Below are positions 44,161-53,448 of a DNA stretch of 54,828 nt, piece after piece. A program made the translations under genes and the position numbers. The number at the start of each line of letters is the position of its first letter. Positions within the stretch are counted from its first letter, which is position 1. The notes beneath the pieces were generated by a model. It was not told the origin of the DNA and searched no databases. It saw only the letters and a program-made list of their open reading frames with translations. The DNA is from an uncultured Alphaproteobacteria bacterium (lineage in GTDB: Bacteria > Pseudomonadota > Alphaproteobacteria > Rhodobacterales > Rhodobacteraceae), in contig CABZEG010000009.1 of the NCBI GenBank assembly GCA_902524655.1, positions 1-54,828 of the forward strand, given 5' to 3'.

Positions 44161-44224
44161 GCATTCTAAGATGTGTACTTATACACATCTTTAACGAATG
44201 CCGGTAAAATCAATTAATACCGGA
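44161..44224 (+). promoter_or_regulatory. Riboswitch expression platform with two strong stem-loops
   Basis: First hairpin: outer stem GCATTC / GAATGC (44161-44201) with an inner 9-bp stem AAGATGTGT / ACACATCTT (44168-44191). Second hairpin: CCGGTA / TACCGG (44201-44223), just before the gcvT ribosome site AGAGGG (44228-44233). No T-run follows, so control is more likely by hiding the ribosome site than by termination. The switch partner between aptamer 2 and these stems is not worked out. Confidence 0.6.
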
Positions 44225-44240
44225 ATAAGAGGGTTAAGTT

Positions 44241-45374
44241 TTGACAGAGCTTAAAAGGACAGCTTTATTTGATCTTCATCGATCTCTCGGTGCTAAAGCG
44301 ATACCTTTCGCTGGATATGAAATGCCAGTTAATTACCCTTTAGGAATTATGAAAGAGCACTTATATTGCAGAAAATCTGCAGGTCTGTTTGATGTTAGTC
44401 ATATGGGACAGTTGGTCATTTCGTCTAACACACAGTCAATGCAATTCATTGCTTCTGAGTTAGAAAAACTACTCCCTATTGATTTAATAGGTCTTGGCAA
44501 AGACAGGCAGAGATATGGGTTTTTACCAAATAAAGAGGGAGGAATAATAGACGACCTGATGATATCAAATCGAGGCGATCACTATTTTGTTGTTATAAAT
44601 GCTTCGAGAAAGGAAATTGATTTTAAATATCTTAGAGAAAATATTTCTAAAGAAATCGATGTTGACTTAATTAAGACAAGAGCACTTATTGCTATTCAAG
44701 GTCCTCAATCAGAAAAGATATTATCCAACCTAATCGGAGAATTAAGTTCCTTAAAGTATCTTGATGTGAATAACTTTTCGTATAGAGGAGAGATACTATG
44801 GGTTTCAAGGTCTGGCTATACTGGACAAGATGGATTTGAAATATCACTACCTAATAGTCTATGTGAAGTTTTCTGTGAAAACATTCTCGACCAAGATGGT
44901 ATTGAACCGATTGGATTGGGAGCCAGAGATACCCTCAGACTGGAATGTGGGCTTTGCCTATATGGGCAGGACTTAAACGAAACAATTACTCCTATTGAGG
45001 CCGGTTTAAAATGGGCTATCCAAAAAGTTAGACGGACTGGAGGGGAGCGAGAAGGTGGTTTTGTAGGGCAAGAAAAGATTTTGAACCAAATTGAGGAACA
45101 ACCTTATTTCAAGAGAGAGGCTTTTTTTCCCGATGGGAGAGCTCCACTAAGATCTGGGACTAAACTGTTTAGTGATGATAGTGGAAAGAATAAAATTGGT
45201 GTGATCACATCTGGCAGCTACTCACCATCTCTTGAAAGACCCATTTCAATGGGGTATTTGAACCATAATAAATTCAATGTTGATGAACCAATTTTTGGTG
45301 AAGTAAGAAACAAGTTCTTTTCTGTAACACTTACAAAATTACCGTTCGTACCAACCAGTTTTAAAAGAAATTAA
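44241..45374 (+). CDS. gcvT: Glycine cleavage system T protein (aminomethyltransferase)
   Basis: A 377-residue folate enzyme moving the methylene unit from the lipoyl-H intermediate to tetrahydrofolate and releasing ammonia. Family text is full-length: TALFDLHRSLGAKAIPFAGY, GLFDVSHMGQL, VSRSGYTGQDGFEISL, LGARDTLRLECGLCLYG, and YSPSLERPISMGYL near the end. TTG 44241 is the only start ahead of the conserved N-terminus, with AGAGGG 8 bp upstream. First gene of the riboswitch-controlled operon. Confidence 0.95.
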   Translation: MTELKRTALFDLHRSLGAKAIPFAGYEMPVNYPLGIMKEHLYCRKSAGLFDVSHMGQLVISSNTQSMQFIASELEKLLPIDLIGLGKDRQRYGFLPNKEGGIIDDLMISNRGDHYFVVINASRKEIDFKYLRENISKEIDVDLIKTRALIAIQGPQSEKILSNLIGELSSLKYLDVNNFSYRGEILWVSRSGYTGQDGFEISLPNSLCEVFCENILDQDGIEPIGLGARDTLRLECGLCLYGQDLNETITPIEAGLKWAIQKVRRTGGEREGGFVGQEKILNQIEEQPYFKREAFFPDGRAPLRSGTKLFSDDSGKNKIGVITSGSYSPSLERPISMGYLNHNKFNVDEPIFGEVRNKFFSVTLTKLPFVPTSFKRN

Positions 45375-45388
45375 GAGGAGATAGTAAT

Positions 45389-45748
45389 ATGAAATTCACA
45401 GAAGAGCATGAATGGCTTGGGTTTGACGGAGATATGGTCAAGGTTGGCATCACAGAGTATGCCGCGGAACAATTGGGAGATATTGTATTCATTGAACTAC
45501 CAGATGTAGGAACTTCAGTTACCAAAGGGCAAGAAATAGTTGTTATAGAAAGTGTAAAGGCAGCATCGGATATCCTGGCACCTCTTGATGGTGAAATTAC
45601 CGAGATCAACAACGCAATAGTGGATGACCCATCTATGGTTAACAACGATCCAACAGGGGAGGCTTGGTTTTTCAAAATGTCCTTAAAAAATCAAGGAGAG
45701 CTTGACGGTCTAATGAGTGAAGACGAATACAAGAAACATATCGAATAA
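45389..45748 (+). CDS. gcvH: Glycine cleavage system H protein
   Basis: A 119-residue lipoyl carrier protein that shuttles the aminomethyl group between P, T and L proteins. The lipoyl lysine is K57 in IESVKAASD; TEEHEWLGF opens the domain and DPTGEAWFFKM closes it. AGAGGAGA lies 8 bp before ATG 45389, 14 bp after gcvT. Depends on lipoate ligation or transfer enzymes outside the window. Confidence 0.95.
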   Translation: MKFTEEHEWLGFDGDMVKVGITEYAAEQLGDIVFIELPDVGTSVTKGQEIVVIESVKAASDILAPLDGEITEINNAIVDDPSMVNNDPTGEAWFFKMSLKNQGELDGLMSEDEYKKHIE

Positions 45749-45769
45749 CTAAATTATTAGGGGGAAAAA

Positions 45770-48643
45770 ATGAATTTTGAAAATAATAATTTTGAGCCAA
45801 CAGAGTATCTACCTTACGATTTTGCTAATAGGAGGCACATAGGTCCATCGCCTCAGGAGATGAAAAAAATGCTTAAGCTTCTTGGTCTGAATAGTATTGA
45901 TCAATTAATTGATCAAACAATTCCTCTATCCATAAGACAAAAAAAATTACTTGATTGGGATAAGCCAAAATCTGAACGAGAGATGCTTTTCCATCTTAGA
46001 GAAACAGCTTTAAAAAATAAAAAAATGATGAGCTTAATCGGTCAAGGGTATCACGGAACTATAACACCCCCTGCAATTCAAAGAAATGTTTTAGAGAATC
46101 CTGCCTGGTACACTTCCTATACGCCTTATCAGCCAGAGATTTCCCAAGGACGTTTAGAGGCTCTTCTTAATTTTCAAACAATGATCAGTGACCTAACTGG
46201 ACTGGAAATAGCAAACGCGTCTTTACTTGATGAAGCCACTGCGTGTGCAGAGGCAATGACTATGGCAAAAAGGATAACTAAAAACAAGTCCCTCAATTTC
46301 TTTGTTGACAAAGAATGTCACCCACAAAATATAGAAGTCCTGAAGACAAGAGCACAACCACTCGGATTAAACATAATTATCGGTGATCCGGATAAAGACA
46401 TTAATTATGAAGATTGTTTTGGGGCAATATTTCAATATCCCGGAACTTTTGGTGCACTTAGAGACTTTACAAATGTGACCGATAAACTGCACGACAAGGG
46501 TGCTCTTGTTACGATTTCAGCAGACCCAATGTCGTTAACTTTACTGAAAGAACCAGGTTCCATGGGGGCCGACATCGCAGTAGGATCAACACAAAGATTT
46601 GGTGTTCCGCAAGGATTTGGAGGACCCCATGCCGCATATATGGCTACCAAAGAAACTTACAAGCGGTTTCTTCCCGGTAGAATTGTGGGTGTTTCTATAG
46701 ATAGTAGAGGCAACAAAGCGTATCGATTGGCTCTACAGACAAGGGAACAACATATTAGACGTGAAAAGGCTACTAGCAATGTGTGTACGGCACAAGCTCT
46801 TCTGGCGGTAATGGCATCTTTTTATGCTGTAATGCATGGTCCAGATGGGTTAAAAGCTATTGCGCAAAGGATCCACAGAAAAACCGTTAGATTAGCCAAG
46901 GGATTGGAGGCACATGGTTTCAATGTGGAACAAAAACATTTTTTTGATACGATTACGATAGACGTCGGTCCCTTGCAAAATGTAATTCTCAAATCAGCCA
47001 TTAGTGAAGGAATTAATCTTAGAAAGATAGGCAAGTCTAGAATTGGAATATCATTGGATGAGAGAACCAGGCCAGCTATAATTGAGGCAGTATGGAGATC
47101 ATTTGGTATAAAAAGAAAAGATAAAGACTTAACTTCAGGTTATCGAATTCCGAACGAATTATTCAGACTTACCGATTTCCTTACACATCCTATATTTCAT
47201 ATGAACAGAGCGGAGAGTGAGATGACAAGATATATGCGCCGTCTTGTTGACAGAGATATAGCTCTTGATAGATCTATGATACCACTTGGCTCATGTACTA
47301 TGAAACTCAATGCGGCTGCAGAAATGCTCCCGCTGTCTTGGCCTGAGTTTTCTCAAGTCCACCCATATGCTCCCAAGGAACAAACCTTGGGCTATAACAT
47401 AATGATAGACAACTTGTCTAAAATGTTGTGTGACGTGACCGGATATGACTCTATATCGATGCAGTCTAATTCAGGAGCCCAGGGAGAGTATGCTGGGCTG
47501 CTTACAATAGGGCGATATCATAAATCACGGGGAGATAATAACAGAGACATTTGTTTAATTCCCATGTCGGCACATGGCACAAATCCGGCTTCAGCACAGA
47601 TGGCTGGATTACAAGTTGTTCCAGTCAATACATCAGATAATGGGGACGTTGATATAAACGACTTCGAAAGTAAAGCTAAGGAATATAAAGATAGGCTGTC
47701 GTGTTGCATGATTACCTACCCTTCAACTCATGGTGTGTTTGAAGTTAATGTTTCAAAAATTTGCGCAATTACCCACAAATATGGTGGTCAGGTTTACCTT
47801 GATGGTGCAAATCTAAATGCAATGGTTGGACTGGTTAAACCAGGCGAAATTGGGGCTGATGTAAGCCATTTAAATCTTCATAAAACTTTCGCGATACCAC
47901 ATGGTGGTGGTGGGCCAGGAATGGGGCCGATAGCAGTCAAAGATCATTTAACTCCATTTCTTCCAGGAAATCCAGTTGAGGATAATAATGGAGGAGCTGT
48001 CTCTGCTGCTCCATTTGGATCAGGTTCAATTTTGACTATTTCATGGGCTTACTGTTTAATGATGGGCGGAACAGGGCTCACACAAGCTACAAGAGTAGCC
48101 ATTTTGAATGCAAATTATATTGCAAAAAAATTGGGAGAGTTTTATCCCATTCTTTACACTGGGCCTTATGGAAGAATTGCACATGAATGTATCGTAGACA
48201 TTAGACCCCTAACTAAAGATACAGGTGTTACTGTTGACGATATTTCAAAGCGATTAGTTGATTGTGGTTTTCATGCGCCAACCATGAGTTTCCCAGTTGC
48301 GGGAACACTTATGATTGAACCAACTGAAAGTGAAACCAAAGCAGAACTTGATAGATTTTGTGACTCTATGATAGCGATCTTCCATGAAGCAAAGGATATT
48401 GAAGAAGGTCGTATCGATCCAGATAATAATCCCTTAAAAAACGCTCCTCATACCGTTGAAGATTTGGTTGGAGAATGGAACCGACCATATACTAGGGAGC
48501 AAGCTTGTTTTCCTCCTGGGTCCTTTCGTGTAGATAAGTATTGGCCGCCCGTAAATAGAATTGATAACGTCCATGGGGATAGAAATCTAATTTGCACATG
48601 TCCGCCAATGTCTGACTTTGAAGAATCAAGCAAGGGAAACTAA
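45770..48643 (+). CDS. gcvP: Glycine cleavage system P protein (glycine dehydrogenase, decarboxylating)
   Basis: A 957-residue PLP enzyme in the single-chain form (both P1 and P2 halves present). It decarboxylates glycine and loads the residue onto GcvH. PLP lysine is K705 in [17 protein letters not shown]; the N-terminal half ends with the typical [20 protein letters not shown] and GSCTMKLNA transition. AGGGGG lies ~9 bp before ATG 45770, 21 bp after gcvH. The L protein (Lpd) gene is not in the window. Confidence 0.95.
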   Translation: MNFENNNFEPTEYLPYDFANRRHIGPSPQEMKKMLKLLGLNSIDQLIDQTIPLSIRQKKLLDWDKPKSEREMLFHLRETALKNKKMMSLIGQGYHGTITPPAIQRNVLENPAWYTSYTPYQPEISQGRLEALLNFQTMISDLTGLEIANASLLDEATACAEAMTMAKRITKNKSLNFFVDKECHPQNIEVLKTRAQPLGLNIIIGDPDKDINYEDCFGAIFQYPGTFGALRDFTNVTDKLHDKGALVTISADPMSLTLLKEPGSMGADIAVGSTQRFGVPQGFGGPHAAYMATKETYKRFLPGRIVGVSIDSRGNKAYRLALQTREQHIRREKATSNVCTAQALLAVMASFYAVMHGPDGLKAIAQRIHRKTVRLAKGLEAHGFNVEQKHFFDTITIDVGPLQNVILKSAISEGINLRKIGKSRIGISLDERTRPAIIEAVWRSFGIKRKDKDLTSGYRIPNELFRLTDFLTHPIFHMNRAESEMTRYMRRLVDRDIALDRSMIPLGSCTMKLNAAAEMLPLSWPEFSQVHPYAPKEQTLGYNIMIDNLSKMLCDVTGYDSISMQSNSGAQGEYAGLLTIGRYHKSRGDNNRDICLIPMSAHGTNPASAQMAGLQVVPVNTSDNGDVDINDFESKAKEYKDRLSCCMITYPSTHGVFEVNVSKICAITHKYGGQVYLDGANLNAMVGLVKPGEIGADVSHLNLHKTFAIPHGGGGPGMGPIAVKDHLTPFLPGNPVEDNNGGAVSAAPFGSGSILTISWAYCLMMGGTGLTQATRVAILNANYIAKKLGEFYPILYTGPYGRIAHECIVDIRPLTKDTGVTVDDISKRLVDCGFHAPTMSFPVAGTLMIEPTESETKAELDRFCDSMIAIFHEAKDIEEGRIDPDNNPLKNAPHTVEDLVGEWNRPYTREQACFPPGSFRVDKYWPPVNRIDNVHGDRNLICTCPPMSDFEESSKGN

Positions 48644-48736
48644 TTTTTTATAGCTTTTGATTATTTGTTCGTTTTACACTAGGTATTGGAAAGGGCCAAT
48701 CATACCCATAATAATCAGAGCTTTATTTAATACGTA

Positions 48737-50506
48737 ATGTCAAAAGTTAAGCGTAAATTAACAACCATTCTTGCTACCGATTGTGTCGGCTTTAGCAAAA
48801 GAATGGATGAGAATGAAGAACTAACACTTGAAAACCTAAAAGCTTGCAGATCTATAATTGATCCACAGATTAAAGAATTCGGAGGAAGAATTTTCTATAC
48901 AGCAGGGGACTCTGTAATAGCGGAGTTTGAAAGTCCTGTTGAATGTGTGAACGCAGCAATAGGTTTTCAAAAAGCTATCAATGATAGAAATAATACGCTT
49001 TCTGAAGAATCACAGCTGGACTGGAGAGTTGGCATACATCTGGATGACGTCATAATAGAAGGAGATAATGTCTACGGTAACGGCGTAAACATAGCAGCTA
49101 GACTTGAGAATGCCTGTTCTCCAGGACAAATACTACTTTCAACAGCAGTACAAGATCAGGTTAATAAAAGAATAAATTTTAGCATTGAAGATGCTGGGAC
49201 AAAATCTTTAAAGAATATTGACGAGGCCTTTCAAGTATATGGAATCTCTCCTTCTGGCGAAAAAATTTCTAAGACCGATGCACTTAAGGAAAAAGACGCA
49301 CAAGAGGCGGTTAAGAGCTATAAGCCTAAATTAGCAGTTTTACCTTTTGATAATATGAATAATGATGAAGATAGCGGTTATTTAGTTGATGGTGTTGTTG
49401 AGGATTTAATTACAGAGTTTTCACGAATACGAGAACTTGAGGTCTTATCTAGACAGTCTTGTTTCGAATTTCGTGGTGCTACGAGTAGTATAAGAGACTT
49501 TTGTAAAAAATTTGGAGTAGATTATGCAGTCTCAGGGAGTATACGTACATCTGGTAAACGAGTTAGAATTTCTGTTGAGCTATCTGACGCAACTGATGGA
49601 AACGCTCTTTGGAACAATAAATATGATCGTATCTTAGAAGACATTTTTGATGTACAAGACGAAATTGTAAGAAAAATATCAATTGCACTCTTAGGTGAAA
49701 TTGAGATTTCAAGCCTTGAACGGGCCAATCGTAAACCTACAGAAAATCTTACATCATATGAATTGTTATTAAGAGGCAAAGTATTGCACCATAAATTTAA
49801 AAAAGAGGCGTGCCTTGCAGCTATCGACTCCTTCAATAAGGCGATCCAAGCTGATAATAATAATGGTCAGGCATATGCTTGGAAGGCTTGCGCAATAGGA
49901 CAGGCAATGGGACGAGGTTATTTAGAAGGAGACATGCAAGGATGGTGGGATAATTCAATGCAATGCATAGATAAGGCTCAACAATTAAATGATAATGATT
50001 TTGAAGTGCATAGAATGCTAGCAGAGGTTGCCTTAAGTACCCATGATTTCAAAGCTGGGGAAAGACACGCTCGTACCTCATTCAAAATGGTGCCAAATGA
50101 TCCTAGAGTATTATCAGTTTATGGAGAGATTTTATCCCGAACGGGTTCGACAGAGAAAGGAATAGAGCTTTTAGAGAGCGCTCTTGAATTGGATCCCATA
50201 CCAATGGGAAAAACAAATACAGACCATAGGACTAGAGCTGTTCTTTTCGGATATTTTATGGATAGAAACAGCAAGATGTGTAAAGAGCTGATAAACAATC
50301 TACAGGATATAGATTTTAAGTCATGGTTGGTGACTGCAAAAATCTGCGATGATGAAGAGATAGAATATAGATCAGAACCATGGTTTGCTGACAATAAAGA
50401 CCAGTTCAAAGAGATGGATTGGGACATGGAAATAGATAGGTTTCATTTAAATAATGAAGGTTTGCAAAATTCTCTCGGAAGATTTGTAAAAAAATTTTTC
50501 AGCTAA
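48737..50506 (+). CDS. Class III adenylate/guanylate cyclase with TolB-like and TPR domains (paralog 2)
   Basis: A 589-residue soluble protein, domain-for-domain like the one at 29493-31256. The cyclase domain has D15 (LATDCVGFS), D58 (YTAGDSVIAEF) and N118/R122 (GVNIAARLE). The TolB/FlgO-like segment LAVLPFDNMNNDEDSGYLVD lies at ~198-217, then TPR-like helices to ~560. Shared text such as LSRQSCFEFR and YELLLRGKVLHHK shows that the two genes are paralogs. The next gene on the same strand, 205 bp on, encodes a BLUF photoreceptor, so light control is worth considering. Confidence 0.85.
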   Translation: MSKVKRKLTTILATDCVGFSKRMDENEELTLENLKACRSIIDPQIKEFGGRIFYTAGDSVIAEFESPVECVNAAIGFQKAINDRNNTLSEESQLDWRVGIHLDDVIIEGDNVYGNGVNIAARLENACSPGQILLSTAVQDQVNKRINFSIEDAGTKSLKNIDEAFQVYGISPSGEKISKTDALKEKDAQEAVKSYKPKLAVLPFDNMNNDEDSGYLVDGVVEDLITEFSRIRELEVLSRQSCFEFRGATSSIRDFCKKFGVDYAVSGSIRTSGKRVRISVELSDATDGNALWNNKYDRILEDIFDVQDEIVRKISIALLGEIEISSLERANRKPTENLTSYELLLRGKVLHHKFKKEACLAAIDSFNKAIQADNNNGQAYAWKACAIGQAMGRGYLEGDMQGWWDNSMQCIDKAQQLNDNDFEVHRMLAEVALSTHDFKAGERHARTSFKMVPNDPRVLSVYGEILSRTGSTEKGIELLESALELDPIPMGKTNTDHRTRAVLFGYFMDRNSKMCKELINNLQDIDFKSWLVTAKICDDEEIEYRSEPWFADNKDQFKEMDWDMEIDRFHLNNEGLQNSLGRFVKKFFS

Positions 50507-50517
50507 CTGACTTACCC

Positions 50518-50679
50518 GGATGCATTAGCTATAAAGTTTGTGCACGTGTATTATTAAACAATCCGCGATATGCCTTGCTAATGGGTGTTTTGACTGTCGA
50601 TACTGTAACGGCTTACCTCATCGGAGTTATATCCCCAGTAATCTTAATTTGGTTTGTTGCCAACTCTACTCTACCATAG
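50518..50679 (+). other. Possible remnant or tiny membrane ORF
   Basis: Between the cyclase and BLUF genes a frame stays open with protein-like text: CISYKVCARVLLNNPRYALL, then MGVLTVDTVTAYLIGVISPV and ILIWFVANSTLP. It ends in TAG at 50677-50679. ATG 50581 would give a 32-residue single-helix peptide; no good ribosome site is seen. It may be the end of a lost gene or a small membrane peptide. Confidence 0.2.
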
Positions 50680-50711
50680 TAGCAATATGCCTATAATAAC
50701 TAAATGATACT

Positions 50712-51146
50712 ATGTTTAAATATATTATCTATTACAGCTTCTCTCAGTCAGAAATAAGCAGTAGTGCGCTAAAAGAATTATTACAAAAGGCAAGAGAATG
50801 GAACAAGGCCCATGAAATCACAGGATTACTTGTTTATAGGTACAATAAAAAGTTTAAAAGAGGCAACTTCCTTCAAATCATTGAAGGTCCCCAAAAATCA
50901 ATATCGTCTACGTGGGATAGAATATCTGCTGACCCTAGACATCATACCATAACAGTTCTAGAAGATGGGAGTTTTGAAGTAAGAAACTTTTCGACTTGGT
51001 CTATGGGTTTGAAGAACTTAAATACTGAAGCACTGGAAGGTACTCCAGGATTTATCAATATCAATAATGACCAATTTTGGTCGAACCCAAATAATTTGAA
51101 ACCTACCGCTTTGGAGCTATTGAGAAAATTCTATGACATGGGTTGA
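50712..51146 (+). CDS. BLUF-domain blue-light sensor
   Basis: A 144-residue FAD photoreceptor consisting almost only of the BLUF domain. The flavin-site residues are in place: Y7 in IYYSFSQ, N31 in AREWNKAHEITGLL, Q55 in GNFLQIIEGP, and W96/M98 in FSTWSMG. Light shifts the hydrogen bonds of Tyr-Gln-FAD; short BLUF proteins signal through partner proteins. Located directly downstream of a class III cyclase on the same strand. Start ATG 50712; a clear Shine-Dalgarno site is not seen. Confidence 0.9.
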   Translation: MFKYIIYYSFSQSEISSSALKELLQKAREWNKAHEITGLLVYRYNKKFKRGNFLQIIEGPQKSISSTWDRISADPRHHTITVLEDGSFEVRNFSTWSMGLKNLNTEALEGTPGFININNDQFWSNPNNLKPTALELLRKFYDMG

Positions 51147-51157
51147 TTTTTAAAAAT

Positions 51158-51334
51158 CTAAAGGGACTTAATTACTTTCTGTTTTGCTTCTGAACTCAAA
51201 GATACAACCACTCCTTTGGTAATTTTTTTTGTTTTTTCATATGGCTCTTTTTTTTCCCCAACACCTTCAAGCTTTACTATTTTTTTTAAGCCTTCGGCTA
51301 GTACTTTTGATGTTAGAATATCGGTTTTAATCAA
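51158..51334 (-). CDS. Small hypothetical protein downstream of the M29 peptidase
   Basis: A 58-residue Lys-rich protein from TTG 51334, chosen because AAGGTGAG lies ~7 bp upstream; the longer frame would run back into the peptidase gene. Text includes LTSKVLAEGLKKIVKLEGVG and VVSLSSEAKQKV. The tail vaguely recalls the serine-rich segment of small flagellar regulators, but this is too weak to name. It overlaps the 3' end of the peptidase gene by 8 bp, so it is probably co-translated. Confidence 0.5.
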   Translation of the reverse strand: MIKTDILTSKVLAEGLKKIVKLEGVGEKKEPYEKTKKITKGVVVSLSSEAKQKVIKSL

Positions 51335-52562
51335 CCCACTCACCTTTTCTAAATATAGGTATAATTTCTCCATTTTTCCCAAAACCATCAATGTCAATCT
51401 CGCCCGACCCTATCATCCAATCAATATGGATCATGCTTGAATTACCTCCTCGCTCACTTATCTCTGAAGATGTTAGATTTTTTTCTCCCTTGAAGCACTT
51501 AGAGTAACACTGACCAAGCGCTATATGACATGCAGCATTTTCATCAAAAAGTGTATTATAAAACAAAAGTCCTGAGTTTGAAATTGGTGAGCTATTAGGT
51601 ACAAGTGCAACTTCTCCCAATCTTCTAGCTCCTTCATCAGAATCTAAAACTTTCTTCAAAACAGTCTCGCCTTTGCTAGCTTTTGCATCTGTTATACTAC
51701 CTTTTTCAAATACAACTCTAATGTTATCAATTAAAGTTCCTTGATGCGATAATGGTTTAGTAGAAGATACATGTCCCTCAACTCTCAACGCGTGCGGCGT
51801 AGTGAAAACTTCTTCAGAAGGAATATTAGGATTACAAACCAAACCATTTTGAGCCATCGAAGCACCGCCCATCCACTCGTGCTCATCAGCCAAACCTACT
51901 CTTAAGTCTGTTCCAGGTCCTTTGAAATGGATTTCTTTGAAATTTTTTTGATTTAACCATTCCCTTTTCTCTTTCAGTTTCTGATTATGCGTATTCCATG
52001 ATGCAACGGGATCTTCTGTATTAACACGAGAAGCCATAAAGATGGCCTCGGCTAAACGGGTTTGCGCTTCACCTTCGGCTATGTCAGGGAACATTCTTTT
52101 TGCCCAAGCCAAGCCCGGCCAAGCTATAATATTCCAATTAATATCAAACTGGGTAATTCGTTCTCTTGCCGGTTTGTAGGCTTTAGAGTTAGCTTTATTT
52201 GCTCTTGCAACCTTTTCAGGGTCCATATCTGATAATAGCATTGGGTCATCGCCGGCAATTGCCATTCTAGCTGTATTATTATCAAAAGCTTCGCCCATAC
52301 CCTTGTAAAGCCAATCTGCAGCGACGTCGAAACTTTCACTAGATGCGTATTGGTATCTTGCAAGGGTTATTTCGCTATCGGAGAAAAAAGGTGTTACTAA
52401 GCCCGCTCCTGCTTTGTAAGCATGCTTCGCCACTAATCTGACTAATGGTAAAGCATCTGATGGAGCGGTAATTAATAGGTTTTGTCCTTTTTGCAGACCA
52501 ACACCGGTACTGACTGAGAGTTCAGCAAGCTTATCCAACTTTTCAATATTTATCGAACTCAT
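51327..52562 (-). CDS. M29-family leucyl aminopeptidase (AmpS/PepS type)
   Basis: A 411-residue metallo-aminopeptidase. Family marks: LAELSVSTGVGLQKGQNLLI start, LVAKHAYKAGAGLVTPFF, and the metal-ligand region NPNIPSEEVFTTPHALRVEG, then GRRLGEVALVP-like text, NTLFDENAACHIALGQCY, and NSSMIHIDWMIGSGEIDIDG. It removes N-terminal residues from peptides in the cytoplasm. Its last codons overlap the small gene downstream. Start ATG 52562 gives the standard length. Confidence 0.9.
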   Translation of the reverse strand: MSSINIEKLDKLAELSVSTGVGLQKGQNLLITAPSDALPLVRLVAKHAYKAGAGLVTPFFSDSEITLARYQYASSESFDVAADWLYKGMGEAFDNNTARMAIAGDDPMLLSDMDPEKVARANKANSKAYKPARERITQFDINWNIIAWPGLAWAKRMFPDIAEGEAQTRLAEAIFMASRVNTEDPVASWNTHNQKLKEKREWLNQKNFKEIHFKGPGTDLRVGLADEHEWMGGASMAQNGLVCNPNIPSEEVFTTPHALRVEGHVSSTKPLSHQGTLIDNIRVVFEKGSITDAKASKGETVLKKVLDSDEGARRLGEVALVPNSSPISNSGLLFYNTLFDENAACHIALGQCYSKCFKGEKNLTSSEISERGGNSSMIHIDWMIGSGEIDIDGFGKNGEIIPIFRKGEWVD

Positions 52563-52675
52563 GGTAATTAACCTTTCATTTTAAATTCGAATGTTTTTGA
52601 TCCAGGAGGTTTTTCAAATTCCGAAGATTTATATAATTTTTAATATAGTTTGGATAATAGAAATAATCAGTCTTT

Positions 52676-53350
52676 TTAAGATATCAACCTCTGATTTAAG
52701 ACAGACGGCAAAGATCGTTTTTTGTATCTCTTCAAAGTAGCTAGCAATCCAACATCTATTAAACACTCTATGCCAATGACTGTTGAGTAGGCTAAAGAGA
52801 ATATGCCGACATTGTATAATGTACCTTGATTAAATCCTTGGCCATAAAAACACCAAAAAGCTACCCAAAGAATTATTCCGCCCTGATATATACCTGTTAA
52901 TGATAAAACATCTCTATACTTCAAATCTGTGTATGCAATGTTGGCAGGTATTATCTTCTTTGAAACGAAAGAAACCGCAAATAAAGGAAATAGTAAGGTT
53001 GATATGTTTATGTAAAGCTGCGGTAAATCTGATGGAGCTAGCCAAATTCCCTGCAAAGATAAACCTGCGACTAAACCAAAAGCTGTTGCTCCAGCACCAA
53101 AAAATAAGAACAAAGTTGCACCAAAGATAAAATGGACCTCTGATACACCGAGTGGGTATTGTGGGAGAACCTCAAAAAAAGAAAAAACAAAAATAGTTGT
53201 TATCAGACATCTGACAGCTGTTACTAAGACAGATGTGCTGTTAAACATTCGCTGAAGGAGCAATTTTAAACCTATTCCTATCGCTGCTGCGCCGGTTAAA
53301 TAACTAAGTCCAATTTTCGCGCCGTTTACTACTCCGGGTTCTACGTGCAT
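52676..53350 (-). CDS. CbiM-family ECF transporter permease (Ni/Co-type S component)
   Basis: A 224-residue membrane protein with six or seven helices. I choose ATG 53350 rather than 53386 because the CbiM/NikM fold needs a free N-terminal Met-His (here MHVEPGVV) as metal ligands, and AAGGAA lies ~8 bp upstream. The motif YPLGVSEVHFIFGATLFLFF fits the family. It should bind a divalent metal such as cobalt or nickel, but no T, A or cobalamin gene is adjacent, so it stands alone here. Confidence 0.75.
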   Translation of the reverse strand: MHVEPGVVNGAKIGLSYLTGAAAIGIGLKLLLQRMFNSTSVLVTAVRCLITTIFVFSFFEVLPQYPLGVSEVHFIFGATLFLFFGAGATAFGLVAGLSLQGIWLAPSDLPQLYINISTLLFPLFAVSFVSKKIIPANIAYTDLKYRDVLSLTGIYQGGIILWVAFWCFYGQGFNQGTLYNVGIFSLAYSTVIGIECLIDVGLLATLKRYKKRSLPSVLNQRLIS

Positions 53351-53448
53351 TTTGTATTTCCTTAAGGTTTTATATAACCAAATCATACGTTACACAGCTT
53401 AATTCTGTCAATAAAAACTGGCATTAAAAAACTGAATTTTTCTTATTT

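Noticed and set aside
51335-51397. Longer form of the 58-aa protein
   Set aside because: The extension is the peptidase gene's 3' end read in another frame; TTG 51334 has AAGGTGAG upstream.
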